A stretch of 7,734 bases of DNA, from positions 1 to 7,734 of the forward strand of contig JAHEDL010000124.1 in the NCBI GenBank assembly GCA_024641255.1, read 5' to 3'. Source of the stretch: Pseudorhodobacter sp. (lineage in GTDB: Bacteria; Pseudomonadota; Alphaproteobacteria; Rhodobacterales; Rhodobacteraceae). Below, in pieces: positions 1 to 7,009 of the stretch. The position numbers and the translations under genes are program-made. Positions within the stretch are counted from its first letter, which is position 1, and every line of letters begins with the position of its first letter. The notes beneath the pieces were generated by a model. It was not told where the DNA came from. It made no database searches and saw only the letters and a program-made list of their open reading frames with translations.

Positions 1-1046
1 ATATCCGCCGATTTCAGCACCGAAAAGCTGGCCTGCTGCTGTGGGTTGTGGTGCATCTTTACCCCTTGCGCCTTGATCGCATCGGCCAAAGCCTGCGACA
101 GACGCGCGGTGCGCGGCGTGGTTTCGGTGCGCGCCATATCCATCAACACCGAAGCCACCAGATCATCTTGTTGCGTCAAATCCATGCCCGCCAACAGATC
201 ATCACGGTCGTGGCGTTCGGCCAGCGCCGCCGAAGCCTCGTCGCTGGCATCCGCCGCAAGCGTATATACCGTGGCCCCCACCGCTTCGCCTTCGGCAATC
301 GCGTCGGCGTGCAGCGAAATGAACACATCCGCCCCCGCCGCATGCGCCAGCGAAATCCGGGTTTCCAGCGGCACGAACACATCGTCTTCGCGCGTCATCG
401 CCACATCAAAACCGCCGTCACGCAGCAAAAGCTCTTTCAATTCGCGCGCGAACCGCAGCACCAGCTTGGCTTCGCTGGCGCCATCGCGTTCGGCGCCCGG
501 ATCAATACCGCCATGGCCCGGATCCAGAACCACCTTCAGCTTGCCCGGCGTCTTTGGCGGCAGACTTGGCACGGTGGCCGCTTTCGGCAGCGCCCATTCT
601 GCCGGTTCGGGTTGCGCCGCCTGTGCCGCAAATTCGGCCTGCTGCGCCGGTTCCAACCGCAACTGCACCACAGCCCCCGCATCGGTGCGCATTTCCGACG
701 ATGTCACCAGCATCGGCGCCGCCAGTTCCAACACCAACCGCGACCAACCGGGCCGAAACACCCCCGCCCGCATCGCCACAACCTTGTCACTGGCAATCGG
801 CACATTCGCCAGACCAGCCCAGTCAACCTCACGGAAATCCACGATCAGCCGCGCCGGATCATCCAAAAAGCGCAGCCGCCACGGCACCGGCTGCGACAAC
901 GCCAGCGTCATATCAAGGCCAGAACCGCTATCGGAAATCGCAGATTTCGCCGCATCCAGCCGCGCCAAGGCTGACAACTCTTGCGCACAGACCGGCGCAG
1001 CCACTCCGCATAGGGCCAGAAACACCGCAACCCAAAACGCTTTCAT
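1..1046 (-). CDS. amiC: AmiC-type N-acetylmuramoyl-L-alanine amidase (C-terminus off window)
   Basis: This enzyme cleaves the amide bond between N-acetylmuramic acid and the stem peptide of peptidoglycan in the periplasm, usually for daughter-cell separation. Seen: a signal peptide (residues 1-21, ending PVCA before QEL), an AMIN-like beta domain at about 40-135, a Pro/Ala-rich linker at about 136-168, then an Amidase_3 domain from about 170. Zinc ligands are visible as His178 (in DPGHGG), Glu192 (in SEAKL) and His246 (in SLHAD). 348 complete codons are present. The window ends just before the expected segment with the last catalytic glutamate, so the gene is cut by the window edge and is not shown to be broken. 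The ATG at 1046 follows AGGAAAATCAAGCAG, an acceptable ribosome site. The gene starts 39 bases after the aminotransferase stop with no terminator between, so an operon is likely. The symbol is by domain architecture; ortholog assignment is inferred. Confidence 0.93.
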   Translation of the reverse strand, partial: MKAFWVAVFLALCGVAAPVCAQELSALARLDAAKSAISDSGSGLDMTLALSQPVPWRLRFLDDPARLIVDFREVDWAGLANVPIASDKVVAMRAGVFRPGWSRLVLELAAPMLVTSSEMRTDAGAVVQLRLEPAQQAEFAAQAAQPEPAEWALPKAATVPSLPPKTPGKLKVVLDPGHGGIDPGAERDGASEAKLVLRFARELKELLLRDGGFDVAMTREDDVFVPLETRISLAHAAGADVFISLHADAIAEGEAVGATVYTLAADASDEASAALAERHDRDDLLAGMDLTQQDDLVASVLMDMARTETTPRTARLSQALADAIKAQGVKMHHNPQQQASFSVLKSAD

Positions 1047-1085
1047 CTGCTTGATTTTCCTAAGCAATGACACAAAATCACACGA

Positions 1086-2225
1086 CTAACCTGCCCGATA
1101 CGCCGCCAACCGCGACAGCCCTTCAACAATATCCGCCGTCGCCCGCGCATAGGAAAACCGCAGCCAACTGCCACCGCGCTTGGGGTCAAAATCCAACCCC
1201 GGCGTCACCGCGACCCCAGCCTTGTGCAAAATATCCTTGGCAAAGGCCAAACTGTCCGATGTCATCTCTGACACATCGGCATAGATGTAAAACGCGCCGT
1301 CGGGCGGGGCGATCTTGTCAAAGCCCGCCTTTGGCAGACCTTCCAGCATCAGGCGGCGGTTTTCGGCGTAAACCACCCGGTTGGCTTCCAATTCGTCAAT
1401 GCAATCAAGCGCCGCCAACGCCGCCACTTGCCCCGCATGCGGCGCACAGATGAACATGTTCTGCGCCAGCCGTTCGACGGTGCGAATATGGTCTTCGGGC
1501 ACCACCATCCAGCCAACGCGCCAGCCGGTCATGCTGAAATACTTCGAAAACGAATTGATCACATAGGCATTGTCGCTGATTTCCAACGCCGAATGTGCCC
1601 GCTCGCCATAGTGCAGGCCGTGATAAATCTCATCGGAAACAAAGCTGATGCCGCGCTGATCGGCATAGTGCATCAGATCGGCCAGCGCCTGTTTCGACAG
1701 CATGGTGCCCGACGGATTCCCCGGCGAGGCCACAATCAGCCCCTTCATCGCAATGCCGTCCAGATCGCTTGGCACCGGCTGAAACCGGTTCTCAAGACTG
1801 GTCGGTATGCCCACCGGCTGCAACGACAGCGCCTTCAGTATCTGCCGATACGATGGATAGCCCGGTTCGCCCATCGCCACCCGGTCGCCCGCATCAAACA
1901 ACGCGGTAAAGGCCAGCAAAAACGCCCCCGACGACCCCGATGTCACCACCACGCGATCAGGGTTCAGATCAACGCCATACCACCGCTTGTAAAGCGCCGC
2001 GATGCCTTGGCGCAGCGCGGGCAACCCCAACGACACCGAATAGCCCAAGGCGTCGCGCCCCATCTGCGCCGACAGCGCCGCAATCGCGCCTTTGGGCGCG
2101 GGGGTAGACGGCTGGCCCACCTCCATATGAATGATCGACCGCCCCGCCGCTTCCAGCGCCGCAGCTTCTGCCACCATATCCATCACAATGAAGGGATCAA
2201 CCTGACCCCGGCTTGATCTATCCAT
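1086..2225 (-). CDS. PLP-dependent aminotransferase, class I/II (AspC-like fold)
   Basis: This is a fold-type I aminotransferase of 379 residues, a normal family length, cytosolic and with no signal peptide. Visible active-site residues are Asn170 in SPGNPSG (PLP ring contact), Asp198 and Tyr201 in SDEIYHG, Lys228 in SFSKYFSMTGWRVGW (Schiff-base lysine) and Arg356 in WLRFSYA (binds the substrate alpha-carboxylate). All key residues are present, so it should be active. The sequence does not tell the substrate; family members use aspartate, aromatic amino acids, alanine or others, so no gene symbol is given. The ATG at 2225 follows AGGGGTAGGGCG, a good ribosome site. The gene is probably first in an operon with the amidase downstream, although the two functions are not obviously linked. 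A possible promoter lies in the divergent gap before it. Confidence 0.95.
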   Translation of the reverse strand: MDRSSRGQVDPFIVMDMVAEAAALEAAGRSIIHMEVGQPSTPAPKGAIAALSAQMGRDALGYSVSLGLPALRQGIAALYKRWYGVDLNPDRVVVTSGSSGAFLLAFTALFDAGDRVAMGEPGYPSYRQILKALSLQPVGIPTSLENRFQPVPSDLDGIAMKGLIVASPGNPSGTMLSKQALADLMHYADQRGISFVSDEIYHGLHYGERAHSALEISDNAYVINSFSKYFSMTGWRVGWMVVPEDHIRTVERLAQNMFICAPHAGQVAALAALDCIDELEANRVVYAENRRLMLEGLPKAGFDKIAPPDGAFYIYADVSEMTSDSLAFAKDILHKAGVAVTPGLDFDPKRGGSWLRFSYARATADIVEGLSRLAAYRAG

Positions 2226-2251
2226 CGCCCTACCCCTATTGTCGCCCCCGT

Positions 2252-2279
2252 AGTGTCACTGGCGCGCCCCCTTGGTCAA
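2252..2279 (-). promoter_or_regulatory. Possible sigma70-type promoter for the aminotransferase
   Basis: On the minus strand, TTGACC (2279-2274) is followed after 16 bases by GACACT (2257-2252). The -35 element matches consensus at five of six positions; the -10 is poor (3/6, keeping A2 and T6). It lies in the 76-base gap between the aminotransferase and the divergent DsbA-like gene and would give a leader of roughly 20 bases. I see no equally good promoter for the plus-strand gene in the gap. Confidence 0.35.
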
Positions 2280-2301
2280 GCGCCCAACCTTAGGAATACC
2301 C

Positions 2302-3054
2302 ATGCGCTTTTCTCGCCTTGCTGCCCTGATCACTTCGGCCAGCCTGTTGGCCGTGCCCGCGCTGGCCGGCGGCCTTGGCGAAATGAATGATGTCGAACGT
2401 GACGCCTTCCGCGAAGAGGTGAAAGCCTACCTGCTGGAACACCCAGAGGTGCTGCTGGATGCGATGAACGTGCTGCAAGACCGCCAAGACAAAGCCGCCG
2501 CGGTGCAAGACCAGCAATTGCTGCAAGACCATAAGGCCGATCTGTTCAGCGACGCCAATTCCTGGGTCGGCGGCAACCCCAATGGCGATGTGACGGTGGT
2601 TGAATTCATGGACTACCGCTGTGGCTATTGCCGCAAAGCCTATGAAGAGGTTGAAGAATTGGTGAAATCGGACGGCAACATCCGTTTCATTCTGAAAGAA
2701 TATCCGATCTTGGGCGATGATTCTGTCACCTCCGCCCGCTTTGCGGTGGCGGTGCGGCAGTTGCACGGCGACGAAGCCTATAAAAAGGCGCATGACGCGC
2801 TGATCACGCTGCGCGGTCAGCCCGATGTCGAAACCCTGAGCCGGCTTGCCACCGATATGGGGCTAGAGGCTCAACCCATTATCGACCGCATGGGCAGCGA
2901 CGAAGTCACCGCCGTTATCGCCGCCAACCGCGATCTTGGCGACAAGATGCAGATCAGCGGCACCCCGACCTTCGTGATCGACCAGACCTTGCTGCGCGGC
3001 TATGTGCCGCTGGACGGCATGCGCAAGATCGTCGACGACGAACGCCAAGGGTAA
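2302..3054 (+). CDS. Exported DsbA-family thiol:disulfide oxidoreductase, ScsC-like
   Basis: This is a periplasmic thioredoxin-fold protein that makes or rearranges disulfide bonds in exported proteins. It has 250 residues with a signal peptide at 1-23 (ends VPALA, before GGLGE). Residues about 26-80 form a charged, helical, Gln/Asp-rich segment (HPEVLLDAMNVLQDRQDK), as in the N-terminal oligomerisation region of ScsC/Com1-type proteins. The thioredoxin domain follows, with active site Cys107-Gly-Tyr-Cys110 and cis-proline loop GTPTF (Pro222). The chosen ATG has TTAGGA six bases upstream. An in-frame TTG at 2272 would add ten residues before the signal peptide and lacks a comparable site. The N-terminal segment suggests a multimeric isomerase-like protein rather than a classical monomeric DsbA; that is inference. 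It is transcribed alone, diverging from the aminotransferase and converging on ispG. No partner membrane reductase (DsbD/ScsB) is in the window. Confidence 0.93.
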   Translation: MRFSRLAALITSASLLAVPALAGGLGEMNDVERDAFREEVKAYLLEHPEVLLDAMNVLQDRQDKAAAVQDQQLLQDHKADLFSDANSWVGGNPNGDVTVVEFMDYRCGYCRKAYEEVEELVKSDGNIRFILKEYPILGDDSVTSARFAVAVRQLHGDEAYKKAHDALITLRGQPDVETLSRLATDMGLEAQPIIDRMGSDEVTAVIAANRDLGDKMQISGTPTFVIDQTLLRGYVPLDGMRKIVDDERQG

Positions 3055-3060
3055 ACGGGC

Positions 3061-3078
3061 GGGGGCAGCAACGCCCCC
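3061..3078. terminator. GC hairpin between convergent dsbA-like gene and ispG
   Basis: GGGGGC (3061-3066), a six-base loop AGCAAC, and GCCCCC (3073-3078) form a perfect six-bp stem in the 39 bases between two convergent stop codons. The position suits a shared bidirectional terminator. Neither side carries a T-tract, so it would be a weak intrinsic terminator or only a 3'-end stabilising hairpin. Confidence 0.4.
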
Positions 3079-3093
3079 CACCCCTGCGCCAGA

Positions 3094-4209
3094 TCAACTT
3101 TCGGCGGCAGCTTCGATTTCTGCCGCCTTTTTCTCGACAAGCTCAACGATGTGATCCAGCATCGCGTCATTGCCCAGCTTGTGGCTTTGCTTGCCCGCCA
3201 GATACACCATGCCAGACCCGGCCCCACCGCCGGTAAAGCCGATATCGGTCATCAACGCCTCACCCGGGCCGTTCACCACACAGCCGATGATCGACAGGCT
3301 CAGGCTGGTGGTGATATGCGCCAACCGGTCTTCCAGCGCCGCCACGGTCTTGATCACGTCAAACCCCTGCCGCGCGCAAGACGGGCAAGAAATGATCGTC
3401 ACCCCACGATGCCGCAGGCCCAGCGATTTCAATATCTCGTAGCCGACTTTCACCTCTTCGACCGGATCGGCAGACAGCGACACCCGAATGGTATCGCCAA
3501 TGCCCGACCACAGCAGATTGCCCAGCCCAATCGCCGATTTCACCGTGCCCGACACCAGACCACCGGCTTCGGTGATGCCCAGATGAATCGGCGCATCGGT
3601 GGCCAGCGCCAATTGCTGATAGGCCGCTGCCGCCATGAACACGTCACTGGCCTTCACACTGATCTTGAATTCGTGAAAATCATTGTCCAGCAACAGCCGT
3701 ATGTGATCCATGCCGCTTTCAACCATCGCATCCGGGCAAGGCTCGCCGTATTTTTCCAACAGATGCTTTTCCAGCGACCCGGCGTTCACCCCGATGCGGA
3801 TCGAACAGCCATGGTCTTTCGCCGCCTGCACCACATCGCGCACCCGCCGCGCATCGCCGATATTGCCGGGGTTGATCCGCAAACAGGCCGCACCCGCCTC
3901 GGCGGCTTCGATCGCGCGCTTATAGTGAAAATGAATATCCGCGACGATCGGCACCGGGCTTTCCGCCACGATGGCCTTCAGCGCCCGCGTGCTGTCTTCG
4001 TCCGGGGTTGATACCCGCACAATATCTGCCCCCGCCACCGCGCAGCGCTGCACCTGTTCAAGCGTGGCCTTTACATCGCTGGTGATGGTGTTGGTCATCG
4101 TCTGCACCGAAATCGGCGCATCGCCGCCAACCAGCACTTTGCCCACCCGAATTTGCCGCGACACGCGACGGTCAATGTTGCGCCAGGGGCGGATCGGATT
4201 GTGGGTCAT
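3094..4209 (-). CDS. ispG: 4-hydroxy-3-methylbut-2-enyl diphosphate synthase (IspG/GcpE)
   Basis: IspG is a cytosolic iron-sulfur enzyme of the MEP pathway; it converts 2-C-methyl-D-erythritol 2,4-cyclodiphosphate to HMBPP with electrons from flavodoxin or ferredoxin. The 371 residues contain an N-terminal TIM-barrel (about 10-255) and the C-terminal 4Fe-4S domain. Cluster ligands are Cys275 and Cys278 ([13 protein letters not shown]), Cys310 and Glu317 ([12 protein letters not shown]), with the same 32- and 7-residue spacings as E. coli Cys273/Cys305/Glu312. The compact bacterial form lacks the plant/Chlamydia insert. The frame stays open to an ATG at 4287, but the extra residues are encoded by a terminator hairpin. 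The ATG at 4209, preceded by AAGGATTTCGCC and starting [10 protein letters not shown], is the better start. The gene lies behind rodZ, a neighbourhood also seen in E. coli. Confidence 0.97.
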   Translation of the reverse strand: MTHNPIRPWRNIDRRVSRQIRVGKVLVGGDAPISVQTMTNTITSDVKATLEQVQRCAVAGADIVRVSTPDEDSTRALKAIVAESPVPIVADIHFHYKRAIEAAEAGAACLRINPGNIGDARRVRDVVQAAKDHGCSIRIGVNAGSLEKHLLEKYGEPCPDAMVESGMDHIRLLLDNDFHEFKISVKASDVFMAAAAYQQLALATDAPIHLGITEAGGLVSGTVKSAIGLGNLLWSGIGDTIRVSLSADPVEEVKVGYEILKSLGLRHRGVTIISCPSCARQGFDVIKTVAALEDRLAHITTSLSLSIIGCVVNGPGEALMTDIGFTGGGAGSGMVYLAGKQSHKLGNDAMLDHIVELVEKKAAEIEAAAES

Positions 4210-4233
4210 GGCGAAATCCTTTTCTTTGGCAAA

Positions 4234-4262
4234 GTGATAGACGTGCAAAAGCCCCGGAGCAA
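4234..4262 (-). promoter_or_regulatory. ispG: Possible ispG promoter overlapping the rodZ terminator
   Basis: On the minus strand TTGCTC (4262-4257), whose first bases lie in the hairpin loop, is followed after 17 bases by TATCAC (4239-4234). Transcription would begin near 4227, leaving a leader of under 20 bases that still holds the AAGGA ribosome site. The -35 keeps TTG only (3/6); the -10 matches 4/6. The placement is attractive because ispG would otherwise depend on read-through, but the motif match is weak. Confidence 0.28.
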
Positions 4263-4272
4263 CCTCCGGGGC
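4247..4272 (-). terminator. Intrinsic terminator between rodZ and ispG
   Basis: On the minus strand GCCCCGGAG (4272-4264), loop GTTG and CTCCGGGGC (4259-4251) form a perfect nine-bp stem, immediately followed by TTTT (4250-4247) and then G. It starts 21 bases after the rodZ stop. The short U-tract suggests incomplete termination, so some rodZ transcripts may continue into ispG. Confidence 0.75.
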
Positions 4273-4293
4273 CAAAGCAAACATCACATCTGC

Positions 4294-5556
4294 TTATTCA
4301 GACGGGCTTGGCGGCACCGCAGCCGGATCAGCCGCATCTGCCACATTCACAAACTGTGCCAGCGCAGCATCTCCGTTCAGATCGGCAAGCGCATATTTGC
4401 CCGTCAACGCCTCAGGCGAAAGTGCAACCCCCTTGACCACCTGCGCGCCGGGCGCCGCGGGGCCATAGGTTTTGCCATTCACCAAGAAATAGATCGAGCC
4501 AGAGTTGCCAGACCGCAGCGACGCCGCCTCTTGCAACGGCGGCACCGCATAGCGTTCGCCAGCATCCAGAATCTTTTCAAACAGCACCGTGCCATCAGCC
4601 GCCGAAACGCGCACCCAAGACGGGCGCACTGCCAGCACTTCGACACCCGGCTTGGCATCGGCAACAACCTTCACGGTGTCGTCAATTGCCTGCGCCATCG
4701 CATCAGAATCGGCCTGTGCCACCTGCGTGCCCGCATCTTGCGGCAACACGCCAACGTCTCGCGGGTTGATCGACCCGATCGGGCCATCACGCGCGGTCAG
4801 CACTGGCGCATCCAAAGCCTCTGGTTGATACACCCGTGCCAACGGATCGGCGGTGGTTGCATCGGCGCTGATCGCGCCGCCCGTGCCGGTTTGCGCCGCC
4901 AACGGGTCCGCCTGCGTCATTTGTTCGGCACTTACCACCGGCGATGCCTGCACATCGGCCAACGGATCAACTTCGGCCACCACGGCAGGCGCCTGTTCAA
5001 CCGGCGCCAGTTGCACGCGCTGCACTTCTTGCAACACCGACCAACCGCCATAGCCAAGCGCGCCAATCAGCGCCACCAACACCGCCAAAGACCCAATGGC
5101 CCCCGGTTCGATGCGGGAAAAAATGCTTTCGGCGCGCGGGAAGAACGCCGGGTTCAAATCGCCAAAGCCTTCGCGCGCCTCGGTCGATGCCTGACGCGCC
5201 CGCAGTGCGGTCATCGAAACCGACGAAGCCGCAGCCGACATGCCATGCGCCACTTGAAAATTCGCCTCGCGGCAAAACTTTGCAAAGGCCCAATCCGGGT
5301 CCATGCCCAGATAGCGCGCGTAAGACCGCACGTTGCCCGCAATGAAGCCGGGGGTTTCAAACGCCGACACATCGGCATTTTCAATCGCTGCGATGAAGGT
5401 TGCCTTGATCTTCAACTCGCGCTGAATATCCAGCAGCGATTTGCCCAGCGTTGCGCGCTCGCCTCGCATCAGGTCGCCCAGACGCAATTCGAAATCGTCA
5501 AAACCTTTCGGCTTGTCCGCCTCCGATGCCGGAGTTTTAAACCTCCGCCCGATCAT
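4294..5556 (-). CDS. rodZ: RodZ-like cell-shape protein (HTH, one TM, DUF4115-like domain)
   Basis: RodZ is a bitopic inner-membrane protein that ties MreB filaments to the cell-wall elongation machinery. In order, the 420 residues show a cytoplasmic helix-turn-helix of the HTH_25 type (about 24-90; GDLMRGERATLGKSLLDIQ, then AIENADVSAFETPGFIAGNVRSYA split by short loops), a linker, one transmembrane helix at about 152-173 (IGSLAVLVALIGALGYGGW), a long Asp/Ala/Pro/Gln-rich periplasmic linker (about 177-300) with DPLA motifs at 197, 217 and 237, and a C-terminal beta domain at about 305-385 (RPSWVRVSAADGTVLFEK, then YFLVNGKTYGP) like DUF4115. This architecture is diagnostic; in most RodZ proteins the HTH binds MreB, not DNA. 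The ATG at 5556 has GAGG eight bases upstream. It precedes ispG, with a terminator between, and follows hemA. Confidence 0.92.
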   Translation of the reverse strand: MIGRRFKTPASEADKPKGFDDFELRLGDLMRGERATLGKSLLDIQRELKIKATFIAAIENADVSAFETPGFIAGNVRSYARYLGMDPDWAFAKFCREANFQVAHGMSAAASSVSMTALRARQASTEAREGFGDLNPAFFPRAESIFSRIEPGAIGSLAVLVALIGALGYGGWSVLQEVQRVQLAPVEQAPAVVAEVDPLADVQASPVVSAEQMTQADPLAAQTGTGGAISADATTADPLARVYQPEALDAPVLTARDGPIGSINPRDVGVLPQDAGTQVAQADSDAMAQAIDDTVKVVADAKPGVEVLAVRPSWVRVSAADGTVLFEKILDAGERYAVPPLQEAASLRSGNSGSIYFLVNGKTYGPAAPGAQVVKGVALSPEALTGKYALADLNGDAALAQFVNVADAADPAAVPPSPSE

Positions 5557-5643
5557 CCGTTGAGCCTCATGACTGCCCCGATATCCCCGTTCGCGGACCC
5601 GATTTTGGGCCGCGACTCATATTTGTCGTATTGGCGAAAACCT

Positions 5644-5672
5644 AGCATAGGGCAAGCGATTCTGCATGTGCA
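5644..5672 (-). promoter_or_regulatory. rodZ: Possible rodZ promoter
   Basis: In the 125-base gap between hemA and rodZ, the minus strand reads TGCACA (5672-5667), 17 bases, then TATGCT (5649-5644); each hexamer matches the sigma70 consensus at 4/6. It would give a leader of about 80 bases. TTGCCC-17-AATACG slightly downstream is a weaker alternative. The proposed -35 lies inside a perfect 16-bp palindrome. Confidence 0.33.
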
Positions 5673-5675
5673 GAA
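5660..5675. repeat. 16-bp perfect palindrome TTCTGCA-TG-TGCAGAA
   Basis: Two seven-base arms, TTCTGCA and TGCAGAA, flank a two-base spacer, only six bases beyond the hemA stop codon and about 104 bases before rodZ. The tiny spacer favours a dimeric regulator site over an RNA terminator. As RNA it could fold only a six-bp stem with a four-base loop, and no T-tract follows in the hemA direction. No regulator is recognised by name. Confidence 0.5.
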
Positions 5676-5681
5676 CAGGAC

Positions 5682-6880
5682 TTACGCAGACGCCTCGGCA
5701 CGATTTAGCGCACAGTGCCGCCACAGCACATCCATCGCCTTCACAAGTGCGTCAATTTGCTTGACATCATGCACCGGCGACGGCGTAAACCGCAGCCGTT
5801 CGGTGCCGCGCGGCACCGTCGGGAAGTTGATCGGCTGCACATAAATGCCGAACTGTTCCAGCAACATGTCAGACATCATCTTGCAATGGATGGGGTTGCC
5901 GACATGCACAGGCACAATATGTGACCCATGATCAATGATCGGCAGGCCCAAGCCCTTCAAACGCATCTTCAGGATGCGCGCATTGGTCTGCTGCTCATCT
6001 CGCAGGTGTTGTGCGGTTTTCAAGATACGCACCGATGCCGCCGCACCGGCCGCCACCACCGGCGGCAAAGAGGTGGTAAAGATGAAGCCCGGCGCATAGC
6101 TGCGCACCGCATCCACCATCTTCGCACTTGCAGCAATATAGCCGCCAAACACCCCATAGGCCTTGGCCAAAGTGCCGTTGATAATGTCGATCCGGTGCAT
6201 CTGGCCATCGCGTTCCGCCACGCCAGCGCCGCGCGGGCCATACATGCCAACCGCATGCACTTCGTCGATATAAGTCAGCGCGCCAACCTCGTCGGCCAGA
6301 TCACAGATCGCCTTGATCGGGCCAAAATCGCCATCCATCGAATAGATCGATTCGAACGCAATCAGCTTGGGCGCCGCCGGATCATCCGCCGCGATCAATT
6401 CGCGCAGATGCGCCACGTCATTGTGCCGAAACACCCGCTTTGCCCCGCCATTGCGGCGCACGCCTTCGATCATCGACGCATGGTTCAACGCATCGGAATA
6501 GATGATCAGGCCGGGAAACAGCTTGGGCAGCGTCGACAGCGTCGCATCATTGGCAATATAGGCGCTGGTGAACACCAAAGCCGCCTCTTTGCCATGCAGA
6601 TCGGCCAGTTCAGCCTCCAGCCGGTTATGATAAACCGTCGTGCCAGAAATATTGCGCGTGCCACCAGAGCCCGCCCCCGTTGCATCCAGCGCCTCGTGCA
6701 TTGCCGCAAGCACTTCGGGGTGCTGGCCCATGCCCAGATAACGGCCTCGCTGCCGTCGGGCTTGCGCCAAACCGCATTGGGATACGCCCCCTTGCGCCGT
6801 TCAATATCAATGAACGTGCGATAGCGCCCCTCGTCGTGCAAACGCTGGATCGCGGTATCAAGGGCGGCGTCGTAATTCAT
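5682..6880 (-). pseudogene. hemA: 5-aminolevulinate synthase (HemA), frame broken by about 25-base deletion
   Basis: ALA synthase condenses glycine and succinyl-CoA to 5-aminolevulinate, the first step of C4-pathway heme and bacteriochlorophyll synthesis; it is a cytosolic PLP enzyme. The ATG at 6880 begins MNYDAALDTAIQRLHDEGRY, with AGGAG six bases upstream (an adjacent ATG at 6883 is too close to it). The frame is HemA-like to Glu45 (WRKPDGSE, 6748-6746). HemA resumes in another frame at Tyr56 (YLGMGQHP, from 6740) and runs unbroken for 352 residues to the TAA at 5682. Only five bases lie where ten codons belong, so residues 46-55 (expected to include W-C-G-N-D) are lost. The rest is well conserved: [22 protein letters not shown], catalytic Lys248 in NGTLAKAYG (R. 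capsulatus numbering fits), and [19 protein letters not shown]. As read, the product would be a short frameshifted peptide ending at 6506. Sequencing or assembly error remains possible. Confidence 0.9.
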
Positions 6881-6930
6881 CATGATCTCCTGATCTTGCC
6901 GCCGTCTTAAAGATATGGCCGCAAGTTACC

Positions 6931-6944
6931 TTGACTTGGGTCAA
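6931..6944. promoter_or_regulatory. Crp/Fnr-family box (FnrL-like) upstream of hemA
   Basis: TTGAC-TTGG-GTCAA is a perfect inverted repeat with five-base arms and a four-base gap, one substitution per arm from the Fnr consensus TTGAT-N4-ATCAA. Its centre is about 57 bases before the hemA ATG. A -10-like TTTAAG (6911-6906, minus strand) would put the start near 6899, about 38 bases from the box centre, close to the class II activation spacing. FnrL control of hemA under low oxygen is established in Rhodobacter; applying it here is inference. A DNR/NNR-type regulator could also recognise this sequence. Confidence 0.7.
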
Positions 6945-6949
6945 TCAGC

Positions 6950-6985
6950 AAAAAAACGGAAGGGGGCATTTTGCCGCCCCTCCCC
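6950..6985 (-). terminator. Strong intrinsic terminator after the small exported protein gene
   Basis: On the minus strand GGGGAGGGGC (6985-6976), an eight-base apex GGCAAAAT and GCCCCCTTCC (6967-6958) pair with one bulged C and one G-U, then G and seven T (6956-6950). It starts 24 bases past the TAA at 7010 and ends just before the Fnr-like box, so it insulates hemA from upstream transcription. Confidence 0.85.
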
Positions 6986-7009
6986 GATTACAGATCTTTA
7001 TTGCTATAA

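Noticed and set aside
46..1089. Long plus-strand open frames (including 48-974) opposite the amidase gene
   Set aside because: They are antisense to a gene with signal peptide, AMIN and amidase motifs. Their products are low-complexity Ala/Ser/Arg/His-rich, typical of antisense frames in GC-rich DNA.
2272..2301. TTG start at 2272 for the DsbA-family gene
   Set aside because: It would add ten polar residues before a well-formed signal peptide. The ATG at 2302 has a good ribosome site.
4210..4287. N-terminal extension of ispG to an ATG at 4287
   Set aside because: The added 26 codons are encoded by the terminator hairpin and lack a ribosome site. IspG family length and the AAGGA site support 4209.
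4153..5844. A 563-codon plus-strand open frame opposite rodZ
   Set aside because: It covers rodZ, two intergenic gaps and the ends of ispG and hemA, and is full of Arg/His/Gln without recognisable domains. It is a codon-bias shadow.
6738..6748. Programmed frameshifting in hemA
   Set aside because: There is no slippery heptamer, and a shift would still leave out about ten conserved residues, so recoding cannot restore the protein.
5682..6770. Treating the hemA frame from 6770 as an intact shorter gene
   Set aside because: It begins at a TTG with no ribosome site. Its first residues ([10 protein letters not shown]) are an out-of-frame reading of the true HemA N-terminus and do not resemble HemA until YLGMG.
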